A stretch of DNA of 64,000 nucleotides, taken from positions 62,001-126,000 of the forward strand of contig JAFYHS010000006.1 of NCBI GenBank assembly GCA_017539045.1, written 5' to 3'. This document shows, piece after piece, positions 9,145 to 17,861 of this stretch. A program made the translations under genes and the position numbers. This DNA comes from Bacteroidales bacterium (lineage in GTDB: Bacteria > Bacteroidota > Bacteroidia > Bacteroidales > F082). How positions within the stretch are numbered: position 1 is the stretch's first letter; each line of letters begins with the position of its first letter. Under the pieces are notes generated by a model that saw nothing but the letters and a program-made list of their open reading frames with translations, searched no databases and was not told the origin of the DNA.

Positions 9145-10089
9145 ATGAACGCATTAACTAGAACAGATTATCAATTCCCTGGCCAGACCAAGGTGTATCA
9201 CGGCAAGGTCCGCGATTGTTATTTCATCAACGACGAATATATGGTGATGGTCGCCACCGACCGCATCTCGGCATTCGACGTCATCCTGCCCAAGGGCATC
9301 CCCTATAAGGGACAGGTGCTCAACCAGATTGCCGCCATGTTCCTCGACGCCACCGCCGACATCGTCCCCAACTGGAAGCTCGCCACCCCCGACCCGATGG
9401 TCACCGTGGGTCGCCTCTGCAAGCCCTTCCCCATTGAGATGATCATCCGTGGCTATCTCACCGGTAGCTCATGGCGCACCTACAAGAGCGGCCAACACAC
9501 CATCTGCGGCGTGCAGATTCCCGACGGCATGAAGGAACACCAGCGCTTCGCCGAGCCCATCATCACCCCAACCACCAAGGCTGAGGAAGGCCATGACGAG
9601 GACATCTCACGCGAGGAAATCATCAGCCGTGGACTCATCAGTGAGAGCGATTATGTGCAGATTGAAGACATCACCCGCAAGCTCTTCCAACGCGGTACTG
9701 AAATCGCCGCCAAGCAAGGCTTGATACTCGTCGACACCAAGTACGAGTTCGGCAAGATTGGCGACCAAATCGTGCTGATGGACGAAATCCACACCCCCGA
9801 TTCGTCGCGTTACTTCATCGCTGACCAATACGAGGAACGTTTCGCCAAGGGAGAGCCGCAGGTGCAGCTCTCCAAGGAGTTTGTCCGTGAGTGGCTGATG
9901 GCCAACGGTTTCAAAGGCAAGGAAGGCCAACAAGTGCCGGAGATGACCCCCGAATATGTGAACAGTGTTTCGGAACGTTACATCGAACTGTACGAGAAGG
10001 TAACGGGGCACAAGTTTGAGAAGGCTCCCGATTCGGAAGACCTTGTCAAGCGTATTGAAAAGAATGTGATGAACTATCTGAAACTGTAG
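9145..10089 (+). CDS. purC: Phosphoribosylaminoimidazole-succinocarboxamide synthase
   Basis: Catalyses the ATP-dependent joining of CAIR and aspartate to SAICAR in purine synthesis. The 314-residue product is the longer bacterial/yeast-like form of SAICAR synthetase. Signatures include [11 protein letters not shown] (N-terminal, ATP site), [28 protein letters not shown], and LVDTKYEFG with [11 protein letters not shown] near the C-terminus (aspartate/metal site). It starts 12 bases after phoH and is followed by a strong stem-loop terminator at 10112-10160. I see no purine riboswitch or other leader in front of it, as the gap is too short. Confidence 0.97.
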   Translation: MNALTRTDYQFPGQTKVYHGKVRDCYFINDEYMVMVATDRISAFDVILPKGIPYKGQVLNQIAAMFLDATADIVPNWKLATPDPMVTVGRLCKPFPIEMIIRGYLTGSSWRTYKSGQHTICGVQIPDGMKEHQRFAEPIITPTTKAEEGHDEDISREEIISRGLISESDYVQIEDITRKLFQRGTEIAAKQGLILVDTKYEFGKIGDQIVLMDEIHTPDSSRYFIADQYEERFAKGEPQVQLSKEFVREWLMANGFKGKEGQQVPEMTPEYVNSVSERYIELYEKVTGHKFEKAPDSEDLVKRIEKNVMNYLKL

Positions 10090-10111
10090 GATTTACTATG
10101 GCTTATGGCCT

Positions 10112-10160
10112 ATGACTATGGCCGCTCTTACAATGGTGAGGGCGGCCATAGTCATTTTTA
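10112..10160 (+). terminator. Terminator after purC (possibly bidirectional)
   Basis: Perfect 14-base arms (ATGACTATGGCCGC / GCGGCCATAGTCAT, 10112-10125 and 10142-10155) are followed by a T-run. It lies between convergent purC and the PHP phosphatase gene. Confidence 0.85.
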
Positions 10161-11027
10161 TTATAAGCCAACTTCGATCCAATGTCCATCCTTGAAATTG
10201 ACCACGCTATGGTAGCCAGCGCGTTTCAAGGCTTCCTCGGCAGCGTCAAATTCTAGAGTGATTTCACTGAAATGGTGGGCGTCAGCGGAGATGATGGCGG
10301 GAATGTGCATCTTACAAGCCTCCTCCATCAGCCAAGGCGAAGGATAGAAGCCGTTGTAGCGTTTCTTGTAGATGCCGCGCGTGTTGACTTCCATGACGAG
10401 GCCTTTTTCGCGGATGAGATCGAGAGTTTCGAGGGCTAGTTTGCGATACCAAGGCTCATCTTCGTGGAAATAGCGGTCGCGGTTGTGCATCTTGATTTTG
10501 TCGAAATGGGCGATGATGTCAAACGGCTCGTTTTCAATCATTTCGTTCGACTGCTCAAAGAAGCGGCGCACGGCACGACGGATGTCGCCACCAAAAAACT
10601 TCTGCAATCCTTCGTCATAGACTTCCCACTTGGGGCCATCGATAAACCAAATTTGGTCGGCAAGAGGTCCCTGAGCCTGTCGAAGGGCCGGTTCAATAAC
10701 AAGATGAACTCCTCCAATCAGATAATCAAGATGATACTTCTCCTTGGTAATGGCAAAAGGCTCGGAAATGCCTGTGAGATAATCGGCCTCCAAGGCGCAG
10801 TAGATGTCGATTTGGTCCTTGAATTCCTCTTTCAGTTGCGCGATTTCCGCCACATAACGCGGCATGTCGGCCGATTTCACCGAGAAAGTATTGTCGAAAG
10901 GCAGCGGGCTGTGTTCCGAAAAACCAATTGTGGTCAGGCCCTGACGGATAGCCTCTTCCACGATTTCGCGAGGCTGCGACTTGCCGTCGGAATAAATGCT
11001 ATGGGTATGTAGATTGAAGTTTTGCAT
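10161..11027 (-). CDS. PHP-domain histidinol-phosphatase (HisK/HisJ-like)
   Basis: A 288-residue PHP phosphoesterase, most likely the monofunctional histidinol-phosphate phosphatase of histidine synthesis. Metal-ligand motifs are HTHSIYSDG at the N-terminus, the GFSEHSPLPF region, a central IGGVH, and ISADAHH near the C-terminus. No other his gene is in the window, so the substrate is an inference from the family. Oddly, residues of the type ALRQAQGP are encoded by a 26-base copy of a dispersed repeat (10666-10691), inserted in frame in a loop after IGGVHLVIEP. The gene ends next to the purC terminator. Confidence 0.85.
   Translation of the reverse strand: MQNFNLHTHSIYSDGKSQPREIVEEAIRQGLTTIGFSEHSPLPFDNTFSVKSADMPRYVAEIAQLKEEFKDQIDIYCALEADYLTGISEPFAITKEKYHLDYLIGGVHLVIEPALRQAQGPLADQIWFIDGPKWEVYDEGLQKFFGGDIRRAVRRFFEQSNEMIENEPFDIIAHFDKIKMHNRDRYFHEDEPWYRKLALETLDLIREKGLVMEVNTRGIYKKRYNGFYPSPWLMEEACKMHIPAIISADAHHFSEITLEFDAAEEALKRAGYHSVVNFKDGHWIEVGL
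10666..10691 (-). repeat. Dispersed GGCCCTTCGACAGGCTCAGG repeat inside the PHP phosphatase gene
   Basis: Read with the gene it encodes ALRQAQGP. The same unit occurs at 44946-44970, 52519-52545 and 63698-63725, with a diverged inverted copy at 63755-63780, in each case inside a coding sequence. Confidence 0.85.
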
Positions 11028-11155
11028 GATTGCTCTTTTTCGGTTTTATGTAGAAAGAATTATGCAAAAATACGGCTTTTTGCAAAAAATCTTCTTGATT
11101 TGTAACTTTTCGGCGATTTCTCCGTATTACTATGGAAATTCAAATCCAATCAACA

Positions 11156-11671
11156 ATGAAAACACAAATCTTAAACAGAGCTTTGATGCTGATGGCTTTA
11201 TACCTCGTTGCCTTTGGTTGCAACGCCCAAAAAATCGACAACTCCACCGTGAAAACCATCGACTTGAACCGCTATGCTGGCGAATGGTACGAGATTGCCC
11301 GTTTTGACCACCGTTTTGAACGTGACCTTGACTATTGCAAAGCTACCTACGTGCTGTGTTGCGACAACCGAATCAATGTTTTAAATACAGGTCAGAAAAA
11401 CGGCCAATTCAAGTCTTCATCAGGGAAAGCCAAGACAACCAAAGAGCCTGGCCGCCTGCGCGTTTCCTTCTTCGGGCCTTTCTATTCTGATTACCGTGTC
11501 ATGATGCTTGACCCTGATTATCAGTATGCCCTCGTAGGCAGCAAAAGCGCAAAGTACCTTTGGATCCTTTCTCGCACACCGAAACTGGACGAGAACGTAA
11601 AGCAAGCCATTCTTGCAGAAGCCACACGCCGAGGCTACGATGTCAGCAAGCTTATTTGGGTAAAGCAATGA
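11156..11671 (+). CDS. Lipocalin family lipoprotein (Blc-like)
   Basis: A 171-residue outer-membrane-type lipocalin similar to bacterial Blc, which binds lysolipids or fatty acids. The start MKTQILNRAL gives a signal segment and a probable lipobox ending at Cys22 (VAFGC). The lipocalin signature GEWYEIARFDHRFERD (GxW motif) follows soon after, then the Blc-like YQYALVGSKSAKYLWILSRTP and the C-terminal A...GYDVSKLIWVKQ. An upstream ATG at 11132 would add eight residues and spoil the signal peptide, so 11156 is preferred. It is a single gene, convergent with the U32 peptidase across a palindromic spacer. Confidence 0.92.
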   Translation: MKTQILNRALMLMALYLVAFGCNAQKIDNSTVKTIDLNRYAGEWYEIARFDHRFERDLDYCKATYVLCCDNRINVLNTGQKNGQFKSSSGKAKTTKEPGRLRVSFFGPFYSDYRVMMLDPDYQYALVGSKSAKYLWILSRTPKLDENVKQAILAEATRRGYDVSKLIWVKQ

Positions 11672-11677
11672 ATGGTT

Positions 11678-11749
11678 TGTAGGACTGTCATACTATGGCC
11701 GCCGCACGACGAATTTTCGAAGCGGCTGCCTCGATGCGACAGCCCTACA
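11678..11749. repeat. Long imperfect palindrome between convergent genes
   Basis: Outer arms TGTAGGACTGTC and GACAGCCCTACA plus inner arms GGCCGCCGC / GCGGCTGCC form a 72-base imperfect hairpin. It contains the U32 stop codon. The ends resemble the TGTAG...CTACA palindromes at 63369 and, more weakly, those at 15304 and 61506. It may double as a terminator for both genes. Confidence 0.6.
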
Positions 11750-12983
11750 TGGTGGAAACCACCTTATAAACCTTATCCCCGCGCCTCACCAACGACTTCA
11801 CGGGAATGGAGCAAAATTCGCCTTTCACCGTCTGCGGCACCGAACCCAAATCCACGCGGATTTCGCTCAAAGTGTCTTCATAAACGCCGGTGGTCGGCCC
11901 GATAATCATGATTTGTTCGCCGAGTTTGAGGTCGTGGCTGTCCATTCGGATTTCGGCCACGCCCAATTTGCTGTAGTAGTTGGTAATCAGGCCGATATAC
12001 TCCTTGGTTTGGGTGGCTTGCGAACCGTATTGCTTCGACCACTCGAAGGTGCGCCGGCCCAAATAATAGCCGTCCCAGAAGCCACGATTATAAACGCTCT
12101 TCAACCGTTCCATCCAAGCGTCAATCTTCTCTTGTGTGAAGGTACCTTCCTGAATGGCTTTCACCGCCTCACTATAAACCGATACCGTCAGTTTGGTGTA
12201 TTCCGGCGAGCGACCACGGCCTTCGATTTTCAACACTTCCACGCCTGCATCCAAAACCCGGTCTAAAAACGGCAAGGTGCAGAGGTCCTTCGGCGACATG
12301 ATGTATTCATTGTCAAGCATCAACTCAAAGCCTTCCTCGCGCTCGCGCACATCGTAGCCGCGACGACAAAGCTGCATGCATGCACCACGGTTGGAGGACG
12401 AGCTATAGATATCTTGGCTCAGGTTGCATTTACCCGAGATGGCCATACACAAGGCGCCATGACAGAACACCTCGATGCGTACCAAGTCGCCATGGGGACC
12501 ACGGATTTGCTGGCGTTCAATCTCTTCAGTGATGTGGCGCACCTGGTCGATGTTTAACTCGCGGGCGGTCACCATCACATCGGCAAACTGGGAGTAATAG
12601 CGCACTGCCTCCAAGTTGGTGATATTGCATTGCGTTGACATGTGTACCTCAACACCGATTTGTCGGGCATATTGAATCACGCTTTGGTCGGAAGCGATGA
12701 TGGCCGAGATGCCGTTGGCCTTGATGGCATCGAGCAACTGATGCATCTCCTCCATCTCCTCGTCGTAGATGATGGTATTGACTGTAACATAGCTTTTTAC
12801 ATTATGCTCTTTGCAGGTTTCAGCCAATTGGTGCAAGTCATCAAGGGTGAAGTTCTTCGCCGAGCGCGAGCGCATGTTGAGTTTGCCGATGCCGAAATAG
12901 ACGCTACCGGCACCAGCTTGTATGGCGGCTGCGAGAGCTTCGTAGGAGCCCACGGGGGCCATGATTTCAATTTGTTTTTTCAT
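11745..12983 (-). CDS. U32 family peptidase / tRNA hydroxylation-type protein (YegQ/TrhP-like)
   Basis: A 412-residue peptidase U32 family protein. E. coli relatives (TrhP/YegQ) are needed for prephenate-dependent 5-hydroxyuridine formation in tRNA, and others act on 23S rRNA (RlhA). The protein begins MKKQIEIMAPVGSYEALAAA, has the family block GKLNMRSRSAKNF, and four conserved cysteines in FCHGALCMAISGKCNLS and RGACMQLCRRGY that suggest an iron-sulfur cluster. A frame extension to 13043 would read back into the tRNA, so the ATG at 12983 is chosen. It lies directly downstream of tRNA-Pro but behind that tRNA's terminator. Confidence 0.9.
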   Translation of the reverse strand: MKKQIEIMAPVGSYEALAAAIQAGAGSVYFGIGKLNMRSRSAKNFTLDDLHQLAETCKEHNVKSYVTVNTIIYDEEMEEMHQLLDAIKANGISAIIASDQSVIQYARQIGVEVHMSTQCNITNLEAVRYYSQFADVMVTARELNIDQVRHITEEIERQQIRGPHGDLVRIEVFCHGALCMAISGKCNLSQDIYSSSSNRGACMQLCRRGYDVREREEGFELMLDNEYIMSPKDLCTLPFLDRVLDAGVEVLKIEGRGRSPEYTKLTVSVYSEAVKAIQEGTFTQEKIDAWMERLKSVYNRGFWDGYYLGRRTFEWSKQYGSQATQTKEYIGLITNYYSKLGVAEIRMDSHDLKLGEQIMIIGPTTGVYEDTLSEIRVDLGSVPQTVKGEFCSIPVKSLVRRGDKVYKVVSTM

Positions 12984-12993
12984 AGGCATTATG

Positions 12994-13020
12994 AAAAAAC
13001 CAGCTTGATTCTCAAGCTGG
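12994..13020 (-). terminator. Terminator of tRNA-Pro
   Basis: Nine-base arms CCAGCTTGA / TCAAGCTGG with a 3-base loop are followed on the minus strand by six T. It lies just 3' of the tRNA-Pro and overlaps the leader of the U32 gene. Confidence 0.85.
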
Positions 13021-13031
13021 CTTTGACAAAG

Positions 13032-13105
13032 TCGGGATGACAAGATTCGAACTTGCGGCCTCTTCGTCCCGAACGAAGCGCGCTACCGGGCTGCGCTACA
13101 TCCCG
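13032..13105 (-). tRNA. tRNA-Pro (anticodon CGG)
   Basis: The minus strand folds as a complete cloverleaf of 74 bases. Acceptor arms CGGGATG / CATCCCG pair with discriminator A. The D-arm is TAGCGCAGCCCGGTAGCGC. The anticodon stem CTTCG/CGAAG carries loop TTCGGGA with anticodon CGG. The T-arm contains GTTCGAATC. CCA is not encoded. Confidence 0.95.
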
Positions 13106-13179
13106 AACCGTTTTGCGCTGCAAAATTACATAATATTTTGATATGGTGTGCAATTAATTGGTCAGAATTTTCTTTTCCG

Positions 13180-13752
13180 TCAAAAACTGATAATGCCCAA
13201 ATGCTCCAAAAGAATCTTCAAACCAATGAGAATCAAGATGATACCACCAATAATCCCAGCTGACTTCTCATATTTCGAACCGAAGACATTGCCAATCTTG
13301 ACACCTAAGACGGAGAAAAGGAAGGTAGTAAAGCCGATGACCACTACCGATGACCACAGCTTCACCTGGATGCATGCAAACGAAACGCCCACTGCCAAGG
13401 CATCAATGCTGGTGGCGATGGCCAATAGCAACATGGTCTTGAAATCGAGGGCACCGTTTTCTTTGCCTTCTTCTTCCTTACCCCAAATGGCTTCCCGAAT
13501 CATGTTGGCACCAATAAGGAAAAGAAGACCAAAAGCGATCCAATGGTCGTAGGCTTCGATCATCTCCTGGAACTGTGCACCCAAGAAATAGCCAATCGTG
13601 GGCATCAAAGCCTGGAAAAAGCCAAACCAAAGGCCACAGACCAAAGCCATACGCCAAGAAAACCGCTTAGTAGTCAAGCCTTTGCAGATGGAGACCGAGA
13701 AGGCATCCATGGAGAGACCAATGGCAATCAGTAATAGTTCGATGAAGCTCAT
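13180..13752 (-). CDS. mntP: Manganese efflux pump MntP
   Basis: A 190-residue inner-membrane exporter of Mn(II) with six predicted membrane helices. The two halves each carry the family acidic motif: LSMDAFSVSICKG near the N-terminus and ATSIDALAVGVSFA in the second half, where the aspartates are needed for transport in E. coli MntP. It begins MSFIELLLIAIGLSMDAF at 13752; a longer frame from 13896 runs back into the promoter of the divergent outer-membrane gene. Length matches the family. I see no Mn riboswitch (yybP type) in the short upstream gap. Confidence 0.93.
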   Translation of the reverse strand: MSFIELLLIAIGLSMDAFSVSICKGLTTKRFSWRMALVCGLWFGFFQALMPTIGYFLGAQFQEMIEAYDHWIAFGLLFLIGANMIREAIWGKEEEGKENGALDFKTMLLLAIATSIDALAVGVSFACIQVKLWSSVVVIGFTTFLFSVLGVKIGNVFGSKYEKSAGIIGGIILILIGLKILLEHLGIISF

Positions 13753-13811
13753 TTCACTATAATTGTGGGGCAAAAATAGCACATTTTGTTGGTGACTCTT
13801 AAAAAATACTT

Positions 13812-13819
13812 TATTTTTG
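13812..13819 (+). promoter_or_regulatory. Bacteroidetes -7 element for the outer-membrane barrel gene
   Basis: TATTTTTG followed by CAATC, 25 bases before the ATG at 13844. Confidence 0.5.
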
Positions 13820-13843
13820 CAATCAACAAATCCCTTTTCTGCT

Positions 13844-15178
13844 ATGAAAAAGACCTTATTCCTTATGCTTGCACTACTGTTGGCCATGGGCGGCATGGCT
13901 CAAGAAAAGAAAGCCAAGAAAGAAAAGACCTACAACGAAAAAGGCGAAATCATCAAGAAAGGCTGGAACTTTGGTCCACTGCCTGTGGTGGGCTATGATG
14001 CCGACCTGGGCTTCCAGTACGGAGTGACTTGCGACATCTTCAACTTCGGCGATGGCTCTCGTTATCCCCGCTACAACTACAAGTTCAATGTGGAGGCCTC
14101 GCGTTACACCAAAGGCTCGGGCGTGTTCCGCTTCTATAGCGACATGCCATATGTCGTGAAAGACACAAAACTCTTCTTCGATGTGACCTATTTCTACGCC
14201 AAGAAATACGAGTTCTTCGGCTTCAATGGCTATTTTGCCAATCCATTCGACCCTTATGCAGACATTGAAGGGGTCAAAAGCGGCTATCACTTCCTCAACC
14301 GCAACCAATTCCGCTTTGTAGGAAGTATGCAGAGACCTTTCTTTAGTGTACCGAACCTCTATTGGACGGCAGGTTTGGCTTTCTACAGCACCAAGACTTC
14401 TTCGCTTGATACCATCAAAATGCCAGACTACGCCGGTCAAGCTACTTTGTACGAAAATTATGTGCGCGGAGGTGCAATATTCCCCAGTGAGGTTAATGGC
14501 GGCATTACCACCCAACTCCGTCTCGGCATGATTTACGACAGCCGCGACCACAATAGCGACCCCACGAGAGGTATCTATGCTGAGGGAACACTTGTCGGAG
14601 CCACTGATATTTCCAAGAACAACCTTTCCTTCACTTTCCTTTGGAGACACTATATTCCCATTTATAAAGACAAACTGACCTTCGCCTATCGCATTGGTGC
14701 CCAAAACCGTATTGTAGGCAGGACGCCTTGGTATATGATTAACAATCTAAATACCATGTTTTTCCAAAAGATGTACACCGAAGGTTTAGGAGGCAGCACG
14801 ACCTTGCGTGGTGTGGACCGCAACAGTGTCATTGGTGAAGGTTTTGCTTTTGCCAACTTGGAGTTGCGTTGGCGTATCGTAGGTTTCCAGTTTATCAACC
14901 AGAACTGGCTAGTGGCCTTGAATCCTTTTTTCGACGCAGGCTTGGTAACACAGAAATACAATGAAGAATGGATGATTAGGCCTGACAATATGGTTTTTGA
15001 ACCGCCTATTCCCAAGTTATGCAGTGGTGAAAAAGAAAGACTTCATACTAGTGCAGGCTGCGGCCTCAAGCTCATCATGAACCGCAACCTTGTCGTATCG
15101 GTTGACCTAGGCAAAGCCTTGGACAAACGCGACGGCGAGAAACTGAAAACTTTCGTCGGATTTAATTATATTTTCTGA
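13844..15178 (+). CDS. BamA/TamA-type (Omp85) outer-membrane beta-barrel protein
   Basis: A 444-residue exported protein with a cleavable signal peptide (LALLLAMGGMAQ, about 1-19). The rest is a series of amphipathic, aromatic-rich strands ending in FVGFNYIF, as expected for a porin-like barrel with a C-terminal aromatic. Features of the surface antigen D15/Omp85 barrel are RLGMIYDSRDHNSDPTRGIY and the GGSTTLRGVDRNSVIGEG segment (substrate-lid RGxR-like loop). No POTRA domains are visible, so it is a barrel-only relative. Function unknown; it could be a channel or a small secretion pore. A strong stem-loop follows at 15230-15265. Confidence 0.85.
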   Translation: MKKTLFLMLALLLAMGGMAQEKKAKKEKTYNEKGEIIKKGWNFGPLPVVGYDADLGFQYGVTCDIFNFGDGSRYPRYNYKFNVEASRYTKGSGVFRFYSDMPYVVKDTKLFFDVTYFYAKKYEFFGFNGYFANPFDPYADIEGVKSGYHFLNRNQFRFVGSMQRPFFSVPNLYWTAGLAFYSTKTSSLDTIKMPDYAGQATLYENYVRGGAIFPSEVNGGITTQLRLGMIYDSRDHNSDPTRGIYAEGTLVGATDISKNNLSFTFLWRHYIPIYKDKLTFAYRIGAQNRIVGRTPWYMINNLNTMFFQKMYTEGLGGSTTLRGVDRNSVIGEGFAFANLELRWRIVGFQFINQNWLVALNPFFDAGLVTQKYNEEWMIRPDNMVFEPPIPKLCSGEKERLHTSAGCGLKLIMNRNLVVSVDLGKALDKRDGEKLKTFVGFNYIF

Positions 15179-15229
15179 TTTTTCGGAAGCAAATCTGACA
15201 TAAATCTTACATAAATAGACTACAAAACA

Positions 15230-15265
15230 ATCGGTCGACGATGGTTCTTCGTCGACCGATTCTTA
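15230..15265. terminator. Stem-loop terminator between convergent genes
   Basis: Perfect 12-base arms ATCGGTCGACGA / TCGTCGACCGAT (15230-15260) are followed by TCTTATTT. It probably serves the Omp85-like gene. Confidence 0.7.
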
Positions 15266-15303
15266 TTTGTAATAGATTTGTGGTAGATTTGTTTCCCTTT
15301 TCT

Positions 15304-15324
15304 GAGACGCATGCAATGCGTCTC
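15304..15324. repeat. Palindrome GAGACGCAT-GCA-ATGCGTCTC
   Basis: Perfect 9-base arms are followed by TACAAA on the right. It resembles the palindromes near 61506-61524 and 63369-63398; all are intergenic. Confidence 0.7.
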
Positions 15325-15337
15325 TACAAATCCACAT

Positions 15338-16084
15338 TTATTTCGCTTTGCCTTGGTTGGCGACGGCGGCCATCAGCGCGGCCACCTTTTCAGGATCGCC
15401 GAGGAAGAAGTCCTTCTGGAGCTTCATATTGTCGTCAAACTCGAAGACATACGGGATGCCCGTCGGGATGTTGAAGGCGATGATTTCATCGTTGCTCATG
15501 CCCTTCAGCACCTTCACCACACCGCGCAGGCTGTTGCCATGGGCCACCACCAGCACCTGGTCGTGGGTCTCAAAGGCCTTCATAATGTTGTTTTCATAGT
15601 ACGGCATCACACGCTCGATGGTGTCGCAGAGGGCCTCGGTGAGCGGGATCTGCTCGTCGGTGAGCTCGGCATAGCGCGGGTCCATGCGGGGGCTCTTGGG
15701 GTCGTTCATCTCCAACGCGGGCGGACGCACGTCGAAGGCGCGGCGCCACAGGCGCACCTGCTCGTCGCCGTATTTCTCAGCGGTCATCTTCTTGTCGAGG
15801 CCTTGCAGCTGGCCATACGACTTCTCATTGAGACGCCATGACTTGTACACCGGCAGCCAGTCCATGTCCATGGCTTCGAGAGCCAAGTTCAAGGTCTTGA
15901 TGGCGCGCTTCAGATAAGAGGTGAAGCAGATTTCAGGCTTGTAGCCGTTTTCTTTCAGCGTTTTGCCCGCTTCGATGGCTTCTTGTACACCTTTCTCAGA
16001 GAGGTCGACGTTGGTCCACCCCGTGAAGAGGTTCAATTTGTTCCATTCACTTTCTCCGTGACGGATGAGGATGAGTTTCTTCAT
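15338..16084 (-). CDS. gpmA: 2,3-bisphosphoglycerate-dependent phosphoglycerate mutase
   Basis: Interconverts 3- and 2-phosphoglycerate in glycolysis and gluconeogenesis. The 248-residue product starts MKKLILIRHGESEWN; the His of LIRHGESEWN is the phosphorylated catalytic residue. LFTGWTNVDLSEKG, CFTSYLKRAIKTL, RLNEKSYGQLQG and VVAHGNSLRG (second catalytic His) follow. Length is almost identical to the E. coli enzyme. It lies 12 bases downstream of the OstA-like gene on the same strand, so the two are likely one transcript. Assignment is secure. Confidence 0.96.
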   Translation of the reverse strand: MKKLILIRHGESEWNKLNLFTGWTNVDLSEKGVQEAIEAGKTLKENGYKPEICFTSYLKRAIKTLNLALEAMDMDWLPVYKSWRLNEKSYGQLQGLDKKMTAEKYGDEQVRLWRRAFDVRPPALEMNDPKSPRMDPRYAELTDEQIPLTEALCDTIERVMPYYENNIMKAFETHDQVLVVAHGNSLRGVVKVLKGMSNDEIIAFNIPTGIPYVFEFDDNMKLQKDFFLGDPEKVAALMAAVANQGKAK

Positions 16085-16096
16085 ATTGATTAAGTA

Positions 16097-17743
16097 TTAA
16101 TTGTTGTTGTTTTCTCTTTTTGCCCTATGCCGCTTGGGCTGTTCTTCTTCTCCTTCAGGCTTCTCCTCCCCTTGCTGAGTTGCCGTTGGGGCGACCACGG
16201 GCATCTCAGCCTCGACACGACGGAAGATGTCGGCCTTGTCCTTTGGGCGAGCCTCGTCATTCCACTTGAAGCCTGGCAGATAGCGGTCGTTTTCCTTCAA
16301 GTCTTCTTCAGGATACATGGTCTCGGTGATGTCCTTGAAACCTTTGATTTTATCGACACTGTTGTCTTTCATCTCGATGACCATGGTCGTCGACTTCGAC
16401 ACATCGATACCGATGGTCCCGCCTTCGTCATCGCGAATCCAATAGATGGTCTCGGCTTTGTCGCCGTCCACGTTGACACGATGAATGCTACCGCTCTTGA
16501 AACGCGAAATGATGTCACGTCCTTTAATTTGGTTGAAGCCCTCTATAGAATCTTGCGAGATGATGAAGGCATTTCCCTTTTGCAGCACCCAGTCGACATT
16601 ATGGTCTTTGAGCTTGATGTCGATGTCGGTGCCCGACATCTGGCTGTCCTCGGCCCACAAGATAGGCGCTACGCGCATGCGGATGGTGGAATCAGCCATC
16701 AGATAGGTCAAGGTGTCGCACTTACCCTGCATGTCCGACTTGAAGAAACGAACATTTCGGCGAGCGATGAGCTTCTCAGCCTCCTCCTTTTGCTTGTTGA
16801 AGTACATGAACAACGTGTCGCCATGGATATACAGGGAGTCGCCACCGTCGTAGCTGATGGCATAGGCGCTGTCGGTGGCAAAGGAGAAGCCCCTGTTCTC
16901 CCACATCTCCACATAGTCGCCTCGCATGACGACCTTATACGAGGTGTCGATCATGTCCACCTGACTATAGGCCTGCGCCAGTCCAAGATTGCGGTCATAA
17001 AAGATGGAATCCGACCACATCTGTTGGGTCTCGTTATGCATATAGGGCCGCCGGTCGAGATACACATGGTCTTCATTGACAAGATAATAGCCGTGCTTCC
17101 CCTCCAACACATTTTCCTTGTTGATGATGGTCGTAGGTCCTTCAAACCACATCTTTTCGATGTCGGTGTTATAAAACAAAGTGTCAGTATACATCTGATA
17201 CTTAGGGCTATAGACCTCCACATTCTCAAAGAAAGAAAACTCTTTCAGCCGGTCGCGGTAATAGCCGTAATGGCTTTTCAAGGTCTTGTCGCCTCGCACC
17301 GTGGTAGCGCTGTCGGGATAACTGGCCAGATGCAAGTTACGGTCGTAGGTCAGGTATTCGGTGTAAAGCGTAGTGGAGTCGTCACGCAGCCGTACGTTGT
17401 CGTGAAACTCGGCAAAACGCATGTTGCCATCATAGTTCAACAGGTCGCTGAAGATCTCCACGCTGTCGTTGACGATGATATGGACATTTTGATACGCGTC
17501 GAAGCTGTTGGTTCTCTGGTAAAAATAGGCACTATCGCAGAAGAAATAGGCTGAGTCGTGACGCATCTTCACATGACCGATGAGTTTCTGCATCTCGCCC
17601 TGACTCTTCGAGAAAGTGGCCTTGTCGTAATGCTCGATGTGGATACGGGTCTTCTTGCGCTGCACAGTATCCTGCCCTTGTGCCACAAGCATTTGTGACA
17701 GCAGGAGAATCAATGATGCAATAAACAGCGCTTTACCTTTCAT
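16097..17743 (-). CDS. OstA-like periplasmic protein (LPS transport, LptA-type repeats)
   Basis: A 548-residue exported protein of the Bacteroidetes OstA-like family, related to LptA/LptD N-terminal domains that form the periplasmic bridge for lipopolysaccharide. A signal peptide (about 1-21, ending MLVAQGQD) precedes a long run of beta-jellyroll repeats, seen as recurring DSAYFFCDSAYFYQ, V.VYSPKY.MYTDTLFYN and DRNLGLAQAYSQVDM units. The C-terminus is a charged tail rich in Glu, Lys, Arg and Asn, ending in KRENNNN. Role in LPS export is inferred from the fold. It leads the gpmA transcript; a TAATTTTG -7 element lies at 17761-17768 on the minus strand. Confidence 0.85.
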   Translation of the reverse strand: MKGKALFIASLILLLSQMLVAQGQDTVQRKKTRIHIEHYDKATFSKSQGEMQKLIGHVKMRHDSAYFFCDSAYFYQRTNSFDAYQNVHIIVNDSVEIFSDLLNYDGNMRFAEFHDNVRLRDDSTTLYTEYLTYDRNLHLASYPDSATTVRGDKTLKSHYGYYRDRLKEFSFFENVEVYSPKYQMYTDTLFYNTDIEKMWFEGPTTIINKENVLEGKHGYYLVNEDHVYLDRRPYMHNETQQMWSDSIFYDRNLGLAQAYSQVDMIDTSYKVVMRGDYVEMWENRGFSFATDSAYAISYDGGDSLYIHGDTLFMYFNKQKEEAEKLIARRNVRFFKSDMQGKCDTLTYLMADSTIRMRVAPILWAEDSQMSGTDIDIKLKDHNVDWVLQKGNAFIISQDSIEGFNQIKGRDIISRFKSGSIHRVNVDGDKAETIYWIRDDEGGTIGIDVSKSTTMVIEMKDNSVDKIKGFKDITETMYPEEDLKENDRYLPGFKWNDEARPKDKADIFRRVEAEMPVVAPTATQQGEEKPEGEEEQPKRHRAKRENNNN

Positions 17744-17760
17744 GGTGCATTAATAACGTG

Positions 17761-17768
17761 CAAAATTA
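17761..17768 (-). promoter_or_regulatory. Bacteroidetes -7 element for the OstA-gpmA transcript
   Basis: Minus-strand TAATTTTG (TAnnTTTG) lies 18 bases before the OstA-like start, between it and the glnS terminator. Confidence 0.45.
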
Positions 17769-17800
17769 CGATTATTGTCGGAATTAGAGACCCATAGCAT

Positions 17801-17834
17801 AAAAAAGTGGAGACGGTGTGCACTCCGTCTCCAC
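17801..17834 (-). terminator. Terminator after glnS
   Basis: Ten-base arms GTGGAGACGG / CCGTCTCCAC (17807-17834) are followed by six T on the minus strand (A-run 17801-17806). Confidence 0.85.
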
Positions 17835-17861
17835 AGAACAATGCATTCAAGATGATTACAA

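Noticed and set aside
16127-17554. 475-codon open frame on the + strand opposite the OstA-like gene
   Set aside because: Antisense shadow; residue pattern has no family signature, and the minus frame has a signal peptide and OstA repeats.
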